Assembly (NCBI GenBank): GCA_011033025.1
Contig: WFMF01000136.1
Coordinates: forward strand, 62,001 to 126,000
Source of the DNA: Beroe forskalii
Taxonomy: Eukaryota; Ctenophora; Nuda; Beroida; Beroidae
Length of the DNA stretch: 64,000 bases
Direction of reading: 5' to 3'
This document shows positions 36,713 to 49,200 of the stretch, one piece after another. Below the pieces are notes generated by a model. The model did not search any database. It was not told the DNA's origin and saw nothing but the letters and a program-made list of their open reading frames with translations. Positions within the stretch are counted from its first letter, which is position 1. Each line of letters starts with the position of its first letter. A program made the translations under genes and the position numbers.

Positions 36713-39700
36713 TTTTAAACTTTACAACACTACATTATACAATCAAATTTGAGGACCCCGAGCTCAATTCTTTGGACCGGACTCATTGTGGCATTGCTGC
36801 GTTTTCCTGTGGGATACCAGGAGTGCAATGTCACAGAGAGGAAAGTTTGAGGAGGAGGGGAGGAGTCCTCAGTCTATTTACAGGATGACATGGCTGATGG
36901 CAGAGGGGCTGAGGGCTCCTCCTCCAAAGATACAGACGACGAAGTTTCCTTCAGCCGAAACCCAGTCACGACACCGTTCCGTTCTCCAACACCTCCACGA
37001 CCACCTCCACGTAAGAGAAGTGCTGGAAGGCCCAGAAAGAGCAAGATTGTTACGAGTACGCCCATATCAGATTTTGTAACTGAGGATGTCAACTGTCCGG
37101 TTTGTAAATGCGATGTTTCAGATGATGCGAAAGGACTGATGTGTGATACGTGTCAGGTGTGGTTTCATGGTTCATGTTTGTTGATTTCTGATGAGGAGTA
37201 TGGGGATTTGAGCAAGTCGGACAGCTCCTGGAGTTGTATGGGTTGTCAGGTGGGAGACTCAAATCAGTTAAAGTGGGGAGAACTGAAGGGTGAGAAAGCA
37301 ATACAGCAGGTTGTGAAGGCTACATATATGGAGATAACCAAGTGGAAGAAGAATCTGTTCACGTTGCCCCGAGGGAAAGCAGGTGTTCACTTCATCAACG
37401 AGGTAGCCCGCCTGATATTCTTGTTTACTGACCAGACTGCATGGAGTGAACTGTCATTGTCAATGATTCATGTTTTCATTCCCCTGATGCTCCAGAAGCC
37501 CTCTGCAAACTCTCAAAGGCAAAGAACAATGCTAAGTTCTTAGCGGAGAGACTTGCTAAAAGTGGAATGAGGGGAATCTACAGAGTCTCGTTGATGAAGC
37601 CAGGGAAATTCAGGCGCGCTTGTCTCAGTCAACAAGAAGAAAGGAAACTAGTTGTCATGTTGCTTTCACGAGACTCATGCTGCTAGGGCAAGTGGGGAAA
37701 GCTGTCAAGCTAATTGACAACAACAGTGATGTCAAGGGTGTCCATAGCCTTACTCGTCATGTCAAAACGGTTTTGGCGTGTAAACACCCTGATGGGAAAC
37801 CAGCACCCACACAGTTGAAGTTGGAAATCAAGGCCCCAGAACCCCAGCCGGTAATCTTCGAACAAATTGATGCTCAAATGGTCTACAAAGTTGCCAAGAA
37901 TTTGCACATGGTTCTGGTGGACCCACACTTATCGATGCAGAGGGGTGAAGCACATTCTGTGCTGTAGATCATATGGGAAAGCATCTGAAAAAGCTGTGTG
38001 AAGCCATTGCAGAGCTAGCAAAGTGCATGAGTACCAAACCCGTCAGCCCCACAGCTCTGAGAAGAACTCCTGGCTTGTCGACTGGTCCCCCCTAGATAAG
38101 GGCAATGATAAGCGGGGAGGCATCGGAGTGCGACCTGTCGGTGTTGGGGGAGGTATGAGGCGAATTGTGGGCAAGTTGGTCATCATTACCTTGAAGACTG
38201 ATATTCAGAATGCTGCTGGACCACTACAAACATGTGCAGGTCTGAAGGCTGGGATAGAGGCATCGATCCATGCAACACGGGAGCAATGGGAGCTGCCAGA
38301 CACTGAAGGTGTGCTATTGGTGGATGCTGACAACGCGTTCAACACGATCAACAGAGAGCTGGCAGTTCACAACATCAGAGAGCTATGCCCACCCTTCCAT
38401 CGGTTTATTGCCAACACTTATCAGAAGCCCGCTATGCTTGTTGTGAGTGATAAGGAGAAAACTGACTACTTGGGATCATATGAGGGCTGCACACAGGGTG
38501 ATGTTGCTGCTATGGCCTTTTACGCACTGGGAGTTAAACCACTGATCACGGATCTCTCATCATCTGTTAATCCTTCTGCTTGTAAGCAGATTTGGTATGC
38601 TGATGACTCTACTGCTGCTGGGAAACTCATTGAGATCAAGAAGTGGTGGGACTTCCTGTGTGTTAGGGGGCCCCAGTATGGATATCACCCCAAACCCTCA
38701 AAAACTGTTCTGATTGTGAAGGAGGACTGTCTTCAGATTGCTAAACAGGTATTCAAGGGTTGTGGCATCCAGGTTACGAGTAGAGGGGAGCGTCATCTTG
38801 GTGCCGTGTTAGGAACAGAGGAATTCCGGAAGAGCTATGTGGAGGACAAAGTTGCCAAAGTGGGTGTGAGAGATGTGAAGCAGTTAGCGGACATTGGCAA
38901 AGACGACCCGCAAGCTGCCTACTCGGCCTTCACTAAAGCACTTTGTCACAGATGGACATTCGTTCAGAGGACAATACCTGGGATTTCAGATCTGTTGACT
39001 CCTCTAGAAGCTGCCATTCGACAGAGCTTTCTTCCAGCAATCATCGGAAGACAAGTTTCTGATTGTGAGAGAGATTGTTCATTGCCTGTGAGACTAGGGG
39101 CTTGGTATCTCGAATCCGGTTGAAAGTTCAGAATTCGGAGTTCCAGGCTTCAGAGAAAATCACAGACAATCTGAGGAAGTTGATCATCAATCAGCAGCCA
39201 ACACTTGATGGATATCAGACTGAGACTGTGGCTAAGATGACTAGTGATTGTTTGAAGGACAAGGAAGTGAGGTTGCTGAGGAAGATATCTGCTATTGTAT
39301 CAGACTCTTCTGGTGGTAAGTTGAAAAGGTCCATCACCTTAGTCCAAGAGAAGGGTGCTGGGGCATGGCTCACGGTTCTTCCTATTGGTTCTCTTGGATG
39401 GGTGCTGAACAAGGAAGAGTTCAGGGATGCCATCAGACTTAGGTATGGCTGGCAGATTCCCAACATACCAGCATTTTGTGTTTGTGGAAAGAAGAATTCT
39501 GTAGACCACACTTTAATTTGTAAAAATGGTGGCTACTTAATCTTCAGACACAACAGGTCCGTGACACAAATGCTGCGTTTTTGAGGGAAGTCTGTCAGGA
39601 CGTTAAGACTGAGCCAGAACTGATCCCAATCGACTCTAGTCAGACAATCCCAGGGAATACGGAAGAGAGGGCACGCCTCGACATTTCTGCTCGAGGGCTT

Positions 39701-40195
39701 TGGGGACCTTTCCAGAAGACGATGTTCGATGTCAGAATCTTTCATCCAAACGCTGATTCATACAAGGACCGTGACATCAAGTCAGTATACACACAACATG
39801 AGAACATCAGAGGAAAGACTACGAACAGCGGGTAATACAGGTTGAGAAGTGTAGCTTCACGCCTCGTGTACAGCACATCAGGAGGAATGGCTCCTCAGGC
39901 ACAGATCTTTCATAAGAGGATTGCAGAACTCGTAGCAGCGAAAACCAATGAGGAATATCGAGATGTGATCAGTATGATGAGAACAAAACTGTCATTTGCA
40001 CTACTGAAAAGTGTGCTTGTGTCAGTGAGAGGATCTAGGGGCAAATCCTCTCACACGCGCGAAATCCCAATTTCAGAGGTGTCGTTCAACCTCATCCCAG
40101 ATGGATTAAGCGGGGATTTTACCTTTTCCTAACTTCTTAAGGGTGTATGTTTTGGCATAGCTTTTTTTCTATTTGAGCGAAGGAACCGAAAATCG
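36713..40195 (+). mobile_element. PHD/RT/RLE retrotransposon, copy 2 (longest 5' end)
   Basis: Starts ttttaaactttacaacacta, the same 5' end as the 236-bp element at 15532, which has a target duplication. The true 5' terminus therefore seems to be present. It ends gaaaatcgatattattttgta at about 40195, with no poly(A) tail. It is about 3.48 kb, the fullest copy here. Confidence 0.85.
36828..40132 (+). pseudogene. Retrotransposon polyprotein, frameshifted
   Basis: The natural start is probably ATG 36828 (MSQRGKFEEEG). Domains in order: AT-hook-like KRSAGRPRKSK; PHD finger CPVCKCDV...CDTCQVWFHGSC...WSCMGC; RT motifs DADNAF, EGCTQGD and YADDSTAAG; CVC..H..C finger; RHN; RLDI; FDVRIF. Breaks compared with sister copies include frameshifts near 37512, 37560, 37910, 38000, 38860, 39080 (CTTTACC-type losses), at the G run 39096-39099 (G4 where copies 1 and 4 have G6), near 39140 and near 39555. 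The pieces at 38023-39123, 39075-39584 and 39581-40132 overlap in different frames. Not functional as read. Confidence 0.85.
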
Positions 40196-40799
40196 ATATT
40201 ATTTTGTACTTGATTTGTTGTATATTGAATTATGAAGGATTGCTCGAATCATCGTGTACTTTTTAGTTAGTACATCGCAAGGTATAGATCGAATACATGA
40301 TACAAGCTGTACCTTGTACAATGTCACCCTTGCAGTTCAAATAGCGATGTACACATCGGTTCGCGCATTTACATGCAAAAAGGAGCCTTCGGCGAGAATT
40401 TGTGTAAAGTTCACGGGCGGGGTCCCCTCATAGCAAAATGGGATGAGCGATTCCCAGTATTCTTGCTTCAACACAGCAAAAACGAGGGTAAAAATGTTAA
40501 CTGTAGTGTTCAATGCACATCAATGCTTCTTGACCGGTCTTGACCCGTAATATTCGGTTACAATGGTTCAAAAATAATTTGTTAAATTTGGATCAATAGA
40601 AAATTAGGACAAGTTGATTGTGTTATTAATGTATAGCATCAAGAGGCAGGTATAGCGCAAAAATATGAGTAGAATTTAGTTGAACTTATGAGGTCATATG
40701 TATATGACTTGAACTTTGAAGGCACAGTTATCTTATACAGGAAGACTGACAAATTAAGATAGCGAAAATCTTTGACAGTTCGTTAAATTATCAAAGTAC
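40196..40799. other. Non-coding stretch
   Basis: AT-rich flank between the retrotransposon and the poor-quality block. No gene. Confidence 0.4.
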
Positions 40800-41215
40800 A
40801 TTTTTAGAAGTTTTGGTTGATTTGGGAACCCAAAAAGAAATTTCTAACATTGAAAAATGGGATCTTTTTTTATTTTTTTTCCAACCATTTTTTTGTCCAA
40901 CTTTTTAAAATAAAATTTTGGGCAAAAAAAAAATCCTAAAAAGCATGGACAAAAATATATAAGGGGGTTTTAATTTTCCCCAAATTTGTCCCCAATTTAC
41001 TTTTTTTGAGTTTGGGGCTGGTTTTTGGGGCAAAAATTTGGGGCAACTGGGAATTTTGGGACAATTGGGACAAACAAAAAATTTGGACAAATTTTAGTTA
41101 ATTTTTTACAATTTAATTATTAAAAAAGTTTTTTTTATCATACTAAAATATTGCCCCATTTAAAAAAATAATTTTAAGGTTTTTTTTTTTGTGTTTTGCC
41201 TTTATTGCCAAAATC
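40800..41215. other. Low-quality homopolymer-rich sequence
   Basis: Runs of T, A, G and C dominate (tttttttatttttttt, caaaaaaaaaatcc) in the same style as 30120-30614. The block ends just where the duplicated segment 41220-48720 begins. Confidence 0.65.
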
Positions 41216-42415
41216 GTTCATTTGAAGCTGAATTTTTTGTCAACTGCCCAATAGGATGTTGCCAGCCTGACCAACTGGACGACTTTTCTCCTTTTCCACG
41301 GGCGTGATCAATGTAATATCTAAGTTTGAAAACTTACAGCCTATAAAATATTTATAGGCTATATATTTACAGCCTATATAATATTTGAGAAGTGAATGAT
41401 TTTGAAGATTTGTGAATTATGATCGCGCGCACTTTTTACCACACTTTTTACCGCACTTTTTCCTAGTCTGCAGCACGACCCTCCGAATTTCCGAGTGCTC
41501 GAGTGTTTTTATAGGAATGGGAGAGATCCATCTATATAACGGACGACTGCGCGCGCACGTGCAATCATGAAATTCTACCATGTTTGCTGTTTAGTGTGTA
41601 CCACAGCTGTTGTGGTAGTATGCACAGAACTTGTCCATATCTAGTACCCTCCCTTAATGACTTTTTGTGAGACAAAAGGGGAAGTAAAAATTACCACTGA
41701 TGATATTATTACAATTGAAAAGTAAATCACGGATTACACCCTGGATATTTGTGTAGCCACAGTATCTACCAGCTGTTGGAGATCGCATTGTTTCATTGAT
41801 AGATGTGAATAATTTTATCACTTCTCTCCAATTGAAATGTACTGAATTACTACCACTTTGTGTACTTCTCACTGAGACGCAGAATCATGGCTGATCCATT
41901 GTTTGCAAGATAGCACTCCCTTTCTTTTCCTATAACAAAGGTGGTTATACCTTAAATAAATCTGCGCATTTGTTCACCATGAATTTGCGGGATTTATGTG
42001 CCTGCCTAACATCACAACATCATTGCGAGTGTACATGAGTATTCGGCATATGCGAATGTACTGTATACGTAACATGGTATTCTTCAATATTTTGTTGGAA
42101 ATATTGCGTTATTTCTGTGATTATTTACTAAAATTTATGGCTCCGCATCAGTTATCGCATCAGAAATCGCAATTATTATACTCGTACGCAATACCAACGT
42201 ATTGATAACGTTAATAGGCGTCCAACTTCAGGCTGCTAAGAACAAGGACATGCTGAAAAGTCGGAGAAGGACAATCTTCTTCCTCATTTACACACAGTCA
42301 CTGATATGAAGACAAAGCTATCACTCTATTACCTAAGTAAGTACCTACTGCTCAGAAAATGAACATTTCTGTCCTTCCAGACCTTGTAAGTTGAAACACA
42401 GTTCCAGTTATTATT

Positions 42416-43781
42416 ACCCTGCAGTGTAATTACTTTTCGAATTTTTGAGCAATATTAATCATGTAATATCACCGTACCCAGCAGTTGAATTACTGTCAAG
42501 TGTGTAATTACTAAACCCCAAGTGTTGAATTACAATTCAAGTGTTGAATAACTATTCCTAGCTGTTGAATTACTACTGTTGAATTACTACCAAATTTTCT
42601 GAAACGGCCATTCGCACTATTCTAACCTATTTGCTATCTCTGTGCGGATGTAAATAGGAGAATAATAAGCTCCCACGACATCTGTTATCGCACTTTTCAT
42701 ATTAAAAAACGATTCGATATAATCTATTCTTAATAACCGTATATACTGTAAAACAAGATAAAATAGCGACAAGGAGCACAAAATGTTCGGTACGATGTAT
42801 GTTACATTCTCAGTGGCACATTCGGTAGCACAAGATAAAGTATATATCAGAACAATTTATAAAATACGATATATCTAAACGATATTATGGGGCAACACAA
42901 GATTAAAGATAAAATAGAGAGAAGGAACACTATCGTATACACCTCAATGGCGCCACCCAGACGGGCTTGATAACTCCATCCGTGTTTCAATGTTTATTTA
43001 TCTATATATAACGCAGACTTGTGGCGCCATATATAGGGTGTATTGCTCCGTTTTATCAATTTCAATTACATTATTTCTGTGCGCCGTCGTTTCTATCTGC
43101 CAGTGTTCGTTACTTATTTTAGATCGGGATGAAGATAATGATTATGGCGAAAAACTTATTGTTGAACTGAGGAGTACATACATACATTTTGATGCACTCT
43201 AAAGATTTAGCTGATTACATTCACATGTGATCGTGTTTTATATATAAAGATTCTATACGAGATCCGCATAAGATTGTAGCTCTCGAGTCAGTTGTTATTA
43301 TTAATGTTTGTGGTGTGAATTGTTTTCTTTTCGATTGAGTACTTAACTTTCATAATCCATGTTTTTTATGGCAACGAAAGATCATAACAAAATTTTTGTA
43401 AAGTACATATACATACAATACGTCATACACTTACAGTATATATCAATGCTGGGCGATGGTTGTATCATTTGGATTTTGGAGTTTTGAACTTATTCGCTGA
43501 ATTGACCCCGATACGATGATGATGCGATTCTGACTTTTACAAATCATTGGCAAATTTGTCCAAAATTCTCGTCTGTTTCAATTATGAAATAGTGTACCCA
43601 TTATTCATAAAACATTGAGTTCGAATGCTTAAGTTTTAAACCGTCTACTTTGATTGATGCGTATATGGCAGGGTAATAATACAGTAAATACACACTTGGG
43701 TGTGTAAATTACCATCGTAATTACACTCGCAAGCTCGTGCAATTACTCCAATAAATGCACTCGCAAGCTCGTGCATTTATT
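42416..43781. other. Copy-I-specific stretch, non-coding
   Basis: Absent from copy II. 42420-42595 has about eight degenerate repeats of gttgaattac / gtgtaattac. 43715-43782 has two consecutive hairpins sharing the loop tcgcaagctc (see findings). No gene. Confidence 0.55.
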
Positions 43782-46700
43782 GCAATCAAATTTGAGGACC
43801 CCGAGCTCAATTCTTTGGACCGGACTCATTGTGGCATTGCTGCGTTTTCCTGTGGGATACCAGGAGTGCAATGTCACAGAGAGGAAAGTTTGAAGAGGAG
43901 GGGGAGGAGTCCTCAGTCTATTTACAGGATGACATGGCTAATGGCAGAGGTGCTGAGGGCTCCTCCTCCAAAGACACAGACGACGAAGTGTCCTTCAGCC
44001 GCAACCCAGTCACGACACCATTCCGCTCTCCAACACCTCCACGACCACCTCCACGTAAGAGAAGTGCTGGAAGGCCCAGAAAGAGCAAGATCGTTACGAG
44101 TACGCCCATATCAGATTTTGTAACTGAGGATGTCAACTGTCCGGTTTGTAAATGCGATGTTTCAGATGATGCGAAAGGACTGATGTGCGATTCGTGTCAG
44201 GTTTGGTTTCATGGTTCATGTTTGTTGATTTCTGATGAGGAGTATGGGGATTTGAGCAAGTCGGACAGCTCCTGGAGTTGTATGGGTTGTCAGGTAGGAG
44301 ACTCAAATCAGTTAAAGTGGGGAAAACTGAAGGGTGAGAAAGTAATTCAGCAGGTTGTGAAAGCTACCTATATGGAGATAACCAAGTGGAAGAAGAATCT
44401 GTTCACGTTGCCCCGAGGGAAAGCAGGTGTTCACTTCATCAACGAGGTAGCCCGCTTGATATTCTTGTTTACTGACCAGACTGCATGGAGTGAACTGTCA
44501 TTGTCAATGATTCATGTTTTCATTCCCCTGATGCTCCAGAAGCCCTCTGCAAACTCAAAGGCGAAGAACAATGCTAAGTTCTTAGCGGAGAGACTTGCTA
44601 AGTGGAATGAGGGGAATCTACAGAGTCTCGTTGATGAAGCCAGGGAAATTCAGGCTCGCTTGTCTCAGTCAACAAGAAGAAAGGAAACCAGTTGTCATGT
44701 TGCTTTCACGAGACTCATGTTGCTTGGGCAAGTGGGGAAAGCTGTTAAGCTGATTGACCACAACAGTGATGTCAAGGGTGTCCATAGCCTTACTCGTCAT
44801 GTCAAAACTGTTCTGGCGTGTAAACACCCTGATGGGAAACCAGCACCCACACAGTTGAAGTTGGAAATCAAGGCCCCAGAACCCCAGCCGGTAATCTTCG
44901 AACAAATTGATGCTCAAATGGTCTACAAAGTTGCCAAGAATTTGCATGGTTCTGGTGGACCCACACTTATCGATGCAGAGGGGTGGAAGCACATTCTGTG
45001 CTGCAGATCATATGGGAAAGCATCTGAAAAGCTGTGTGAAGCCATTGCAGAGCTAGCAAAGTGCATGAGTACCAAACCCGTCAGCCCCACAGCTCTAGAA
45101 GAACTCCTAGCTTGTCGACTGGTCCCCCTAGATAAGGGCAATGATAAGCGGGGAGGCATCGGAGTGCGACCTGTCGGTGTTGGGGAGGTGCTGAGGCGAA
45201 TTGTGGGCAAGTTGGTCATCATTACCTTGAAGACTGATATTCAGAATGCTGCTGGACCACTACAAACTTGTGCAGGTCTGAAGGCTGGGATAGAGGCATC
45301 GATCCATGCAACACGGGAGCAATGGGAGCTGCCAGACACTGAAGGTGTGCTGCTGGTGGATGCAGACAACGCTTTCAACACGATCAACCGAGAGCTGGCA
45401 GTTCACAACATCAGAGAGCTATGCCCACCCTTCCATCGGTTTATTGCCAACACTTATCAGAAGCCCGCAATGCTTGTTGTGAGTGATAAGGAGAAGACTG
45501 ACTACCTGGGATCACATGAGGGCTGCACACAGGGTGATGTTGCTGCTATGGCCTTTTACGCACTGGGAGTTAAACCACTGATCACGGAGCTCTCATCATC
45601 TGTTAATCCCTCTGCTTGTAAGCAGATTTGGTATGCTGATGACTCTACTGCTGCTGGAAAACTCATTGAGATCAAGAAGTGGTGGGACTTCCTGTGTGTT
45701 AGGGGGCCCCAGTATGGATATCACCCCAAACCCTCAAAAACTGTTCTGATAGTGAAGGAGGACTGTCTTCAGATTGCTAAACAGATATTCAAGGGTTGTG
45801 GCATCCAGGTTACTAGTAGAGGGGAGCGTCATCTTGGTGCCGTGTTAGGAACAGAGGAGTTCAGGAAGAGCTATGTGGAGGACAAAGTGGCTAAGTGGGT
45901 GAGAGATGTAGAGCAGTTAGCGGACATTGGCAAAGATGACCCGCAAGCTGCCTACTCGGCCTTCACTAAGGCACTTTGTCACAGATGGACATTCGTTCAG
46001 AGGACAATACCTGGGATTTCAGACCTGTTGACTCCTCTAGAAGCTGCTATTCGACAGAGCTTTCTTCCAGCAATCATCGGAAGACAAGTTTCTGATTGTG
46101 AGAGAGATTTGTTCACATTGCCTGTGAGACTAGGGGCTTGGTATCTCGAATCCAATTGAAAGTTCAGAATTCGAGTTCCAGGCTTCAGAGAAAATCACAG
46201 ACAATCTGAAGAAGTTGATCATCAATCAGCAGTCAACACTTGATGGGTATCAGACTGAGACTGTGACTAAGATGACTAGTGATTGTTTGAAGGACAAGGA
46301 AGTGAGGTTGCTGAGGAAGATATCTGCTATTGTATCGGACTCTTCTGGTGGTAAGTTGAAAAGGTCCATCACCTTAGCCCAAGAGAAGGGTGCTGGGGCA
46401 TGGCTCACGGTTCTTCCTATTGGTTCTCTTGGGTGGGTGCTGAACAAGGAGGAGTTCAGGGATGCCATCAGACTTAGGTACGGCTGGCAGATTCCCAACA
46501 TACCAGCATTCTGTGTTTGTGGAAAGAAGAATTCTGTAGACCACACTTTAATTTGTAAAAATGGTGGCTACTTAATCTTCAGACACAACAGGGTCCGTGA
46601 CACAAATGCTGCGTTTTTGAGGGAAGTCTGTCAGGACGTTAAGACTGAGCCAGAACTGATCCCAATCGACTCTAGTCAGACAATCCCAGGGAATACGGAA

Positions 46701-47245
46701 GAGAGGGCACGCCTCGACATTTCTGCTCGAGGGCTTTGGGGACCTTTCCAGAAGACGATGTTCGATGTCAGAATCTTCCATCCAAACGCTGATTCATACA
46801 AGGACCGTGACATCAAGTCAGTATACACACAACATGAGAACATCAAGAGGAAAGACTACGAACAGCGGGTAATACAGGTTGAGAAGTGTAGCTTCACACC
46901 TCTCGTGTACAGCACATCAGGAGGAATGGCTCCTCAGGCACAGATCTTTCATAAGAGGATTGCAGAACTCGTAGCAGCGAAAACCAATGAGGAATATCGA
47001 GATGTGATCAGTATGATGAGAACAAAACTGTCATTTGCACTACTGAAAAGTGTGCTTGTGTCAGTGAGAGGATCTAGGGCAAATCCTCTCACACGCGCGA
47101 AATCCCAATTTCAGAGGTGTCGTTCAACCTCATCCCAGATGGATTTAGCGGGGATTTTACCTTTTCCTAACTTCTTAAGGGTGTATGTTTTGGCATAGCA
47201 TTTTTCTATTTGAGCGAAGGAACTGAAAATCGATATCATTTTGTA
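43782..47245 (+). mobile_element. PHD/RT/RLE retrotransposon, copy 3
   Basis: Begins caatcaaatttgagga, about 26 bases inside the 5' end of copy 2. It ends gaaaatcgatatcattttgta at 47245. Otherwise full length. Confidence 0.85.
43871..47198 (+). pseudogene. Retrotransposon polyprotein, nearly intact
   Basis: The best N-terminal two thirds in the window: one frame runs from ATG 43871 to 46159. Counting from 43829, the AT-hook-like GRPRK is at 81-85, the PHD finger at 104-154 (C4HC3 spacing), the RT motif A DADNAF at 511-516, motif B EGCTQGD at 564-570, YADD at 602-605 and RHLGAVLG at 667-674. At 46133-46136 a G run is G4 where copies 1 and 4 have G6, which shifts the frame. The endonuclease part resumes at about 46165-47198 (CVC..H..C, RHN, RLDI, FDV). 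A second G loss near 47078 changes the last ~35 residues. With these two runs ignored, the protein would be about 1,100 residues. No APE endonuclease and no RNase H seen. PHD fingers read histone tails. RLE-class enzymes nick the target DNA to prime reverse transcription. Confidence 0.85.
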
Positions 47246-48422
47246 AGTCTTCCAGCTTTCCAGTAATCAGTAATTTTGAATCTTCCTGCTTGAAGCGTTT
47301 CAGTGTTTTTTTTTTTAAATTTTTGAATAAAGTGCTATAGATAATATTCTCTTACCCAATTTCATATCCGAGCAGAAATCTTTTGCTTTTTACATATACC
47401 AGTGCCTCAAGATTGATTGCAGTTTAAACTTTTAAAGTGCTCAATCCTACCTGGGTACCTGATTAAACTTGATAAGTGCTACATATTGTCCCTTTTCTTT
47501 TCAGTGTTATTAATTAATAATGTTGAGAAAACACGGTTCAATTATCCTGTTTAAAGTGGCAAAAATGTACCACCTTTGCCACATGCCATTATTTTATGGA
47601 GGACGCGAAGCTCTTTTTCTATATATTCTTGCGCGTCACGTGAGTTTTTTTGCGCGCAGTGTCATATATGTAAACCCCATGAATCACGTACAATGCGCGC
47701 GCCGCGTGTCACATTTCGGCCGTAAACAATGACGTCAATCAACAATTATGACATGTGGATGATATCGTACCAATTTTCAGGGTGCCGGGTGTTTACTGTG
47801 TGTAATGGAGACGTGTAGTGTGTACATCGATTGAATAAGTCACCGTGGTAAGAACGCCGAATGGCGAATACCAAGGTACATTATTGAATTGCGAACTCGA
47901 ATTAAGAATTTTCATCCCAAAAGTTTTATCTCAAACGTAGATCTCTTGTTTTCCTGTCATGGGTTCCCCCATTCCCGCCATCATTTACCACCGTGACACA
48001 TGTTTTCCAGAGAATTTGTTTTTCACAAAAACATACTGTGATGATGCGAGATCTTCTCAACTATGCGTTATAAAACAGGCATTTCAATGTCATTAATTGA
48101 CTGCATTGAACTATGACAATGACCACACTCTAGCCCACTAATACTGTGTGTCAATAGTAAGCAAGTGTCATATCTGGTATCTAAACAACACATCATATCA
48201 CGGTGACAGTGAAGTGTCATAATATGAAGAGTCGTGACACTGCTATATTTACATGTCACACGGTACAGCGGTTGACTGTCAAAACGAGCTCTGCGTTTCT
48301 ACATTCCACGCAAAGTGTCCGTACAGCAGAATTTGTCCGTTTTAAATGTTGCTACGGGTTTTGGATTTTTGTCAGAAAGTTGAGCATAACTAAGCGTGCA
48401 TCTTGGTTGGTTATTCAGGAGA
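47246..48422. other. Non-coding; upstream region of EXD2-like gene (copy I)
   Basis: 47246-47519 is specific to copy I. 47520-48422 matches 56300-57194 and includes GC-rich gcgcgcgccgcgtgtca and caatgacgtcaatcaa (a cAMP-response-like tgacgtca, 47728). It may be promoter and 5' UTR, by analogy with copy II. ORFs here are not supported. Confidence 0.45.
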
Positions 48423-48720
48423 TGGCTCAGCTACGACCGGACTTCGAATCAATTGTTATTCAAGATGTCGTGCAGTGCGATGAAGTGATCCAGCAGTATC
48501 TGACGGGCGTAAAGTTCGTAGGTTTCGACTGTGAATGGATCGCAAAGAAGAAGATCTCCCTGATCCAGGTATCAACAGATCAGAAGGTCCTGCTGTTCCG
48601 GGTGAACTGCATGTCGTTCGTCATCACCGAACGGTTCGAGGGTTTCCTGGGTGACGGGAGCGTTGCTAAGTTCGGAGTCAGCATCGCTCGGGACGGTGAC
48701 AAGCTGTGGACTACAAAGGT
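48423..48720 (+). pseudogene. EXD2-like exonuclease, 5' fragment (duplicate)
   Basis: Matches codons 1-95 or so of the gene at 57195, including the ExoI motif FDCEW and KFGVSIARDGDK. It breaks at 48715-48720, where copy II continues DYKVKLAGK, and runs into homopolymer-rich sequence. The nucleotide differences from copy II are few and mostly silent. Either a truncated duplicate or an assembly artefact. Confidence 0.7.
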
Positions 48721-49200
48721 AAAACAGTTTTTTCAAACAGCTATACCAAAAAAACTTTTTTAAAAAAACCATTATACCGAAACCAAACCATACCTAAAAC
48801 AGCCAAATAAACCTGAAAACGCCAAATACCAAACAGCTATATAAACAGTTTCCTGAAACGCATACCTGAACCATATACCAAAACAGTCCCGAAACATATA
48901 CTGAAACAGATACCGAAACAGTTATCCCTGAAACACATAAAAAAGTTTCCCTGAAACAGTTATCCCTGAAACAGATCCCTGAAAAGTTATCCCAAACGAT
49001 ACCAAAATACCTGAAAAAATATACCTGAAACGTAAAAACCCAAAAAGTTAAACTAAAACCCAAAAATAAACAGAACCTGAAACAGCTACGAAAAAAATAT
49101 AAAAAACAGTTTAAAACAGACCAAAAAGCAACCCAAACATTCAAAACAGCTACCTAAAACCCCTTTTTGTTTTGCCCAGATTTTTTTCCCGATTTCAAAA
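48721..49200. other. Low-quality pseudo-repetitive sequence
   Basis: Irregular repetition of 'cctgaaacag', 'ataccaaaac' and 'aaaaaacc' strings with no stable unit. It begins exactly where duplicate copy I of the exonuclease gene stops. It resembles unpolished contig-end sequence; ORF 48794-49144 is an artefact. Confidence 0.65.

Larger units (their letters stand above)
41220..48720. repeat. Second segmental duplication, copy I
   Basis: Matches 51725-57490 in direct orientation: 41220-42415 with 51731-52950, the retrotransposon with the retrotransposon, and 47520-48715 with 56300-57485. It is bracketed on both sides by poor-quality sequence (40800-41215 and 48721-49200). Confidence 0.85.

Noticed and set aside
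42990..43202. 70-codon ORF in the copy-I-specific stretch
   Set aside because: Absent from duplicate II, AT-rich, and no motif.
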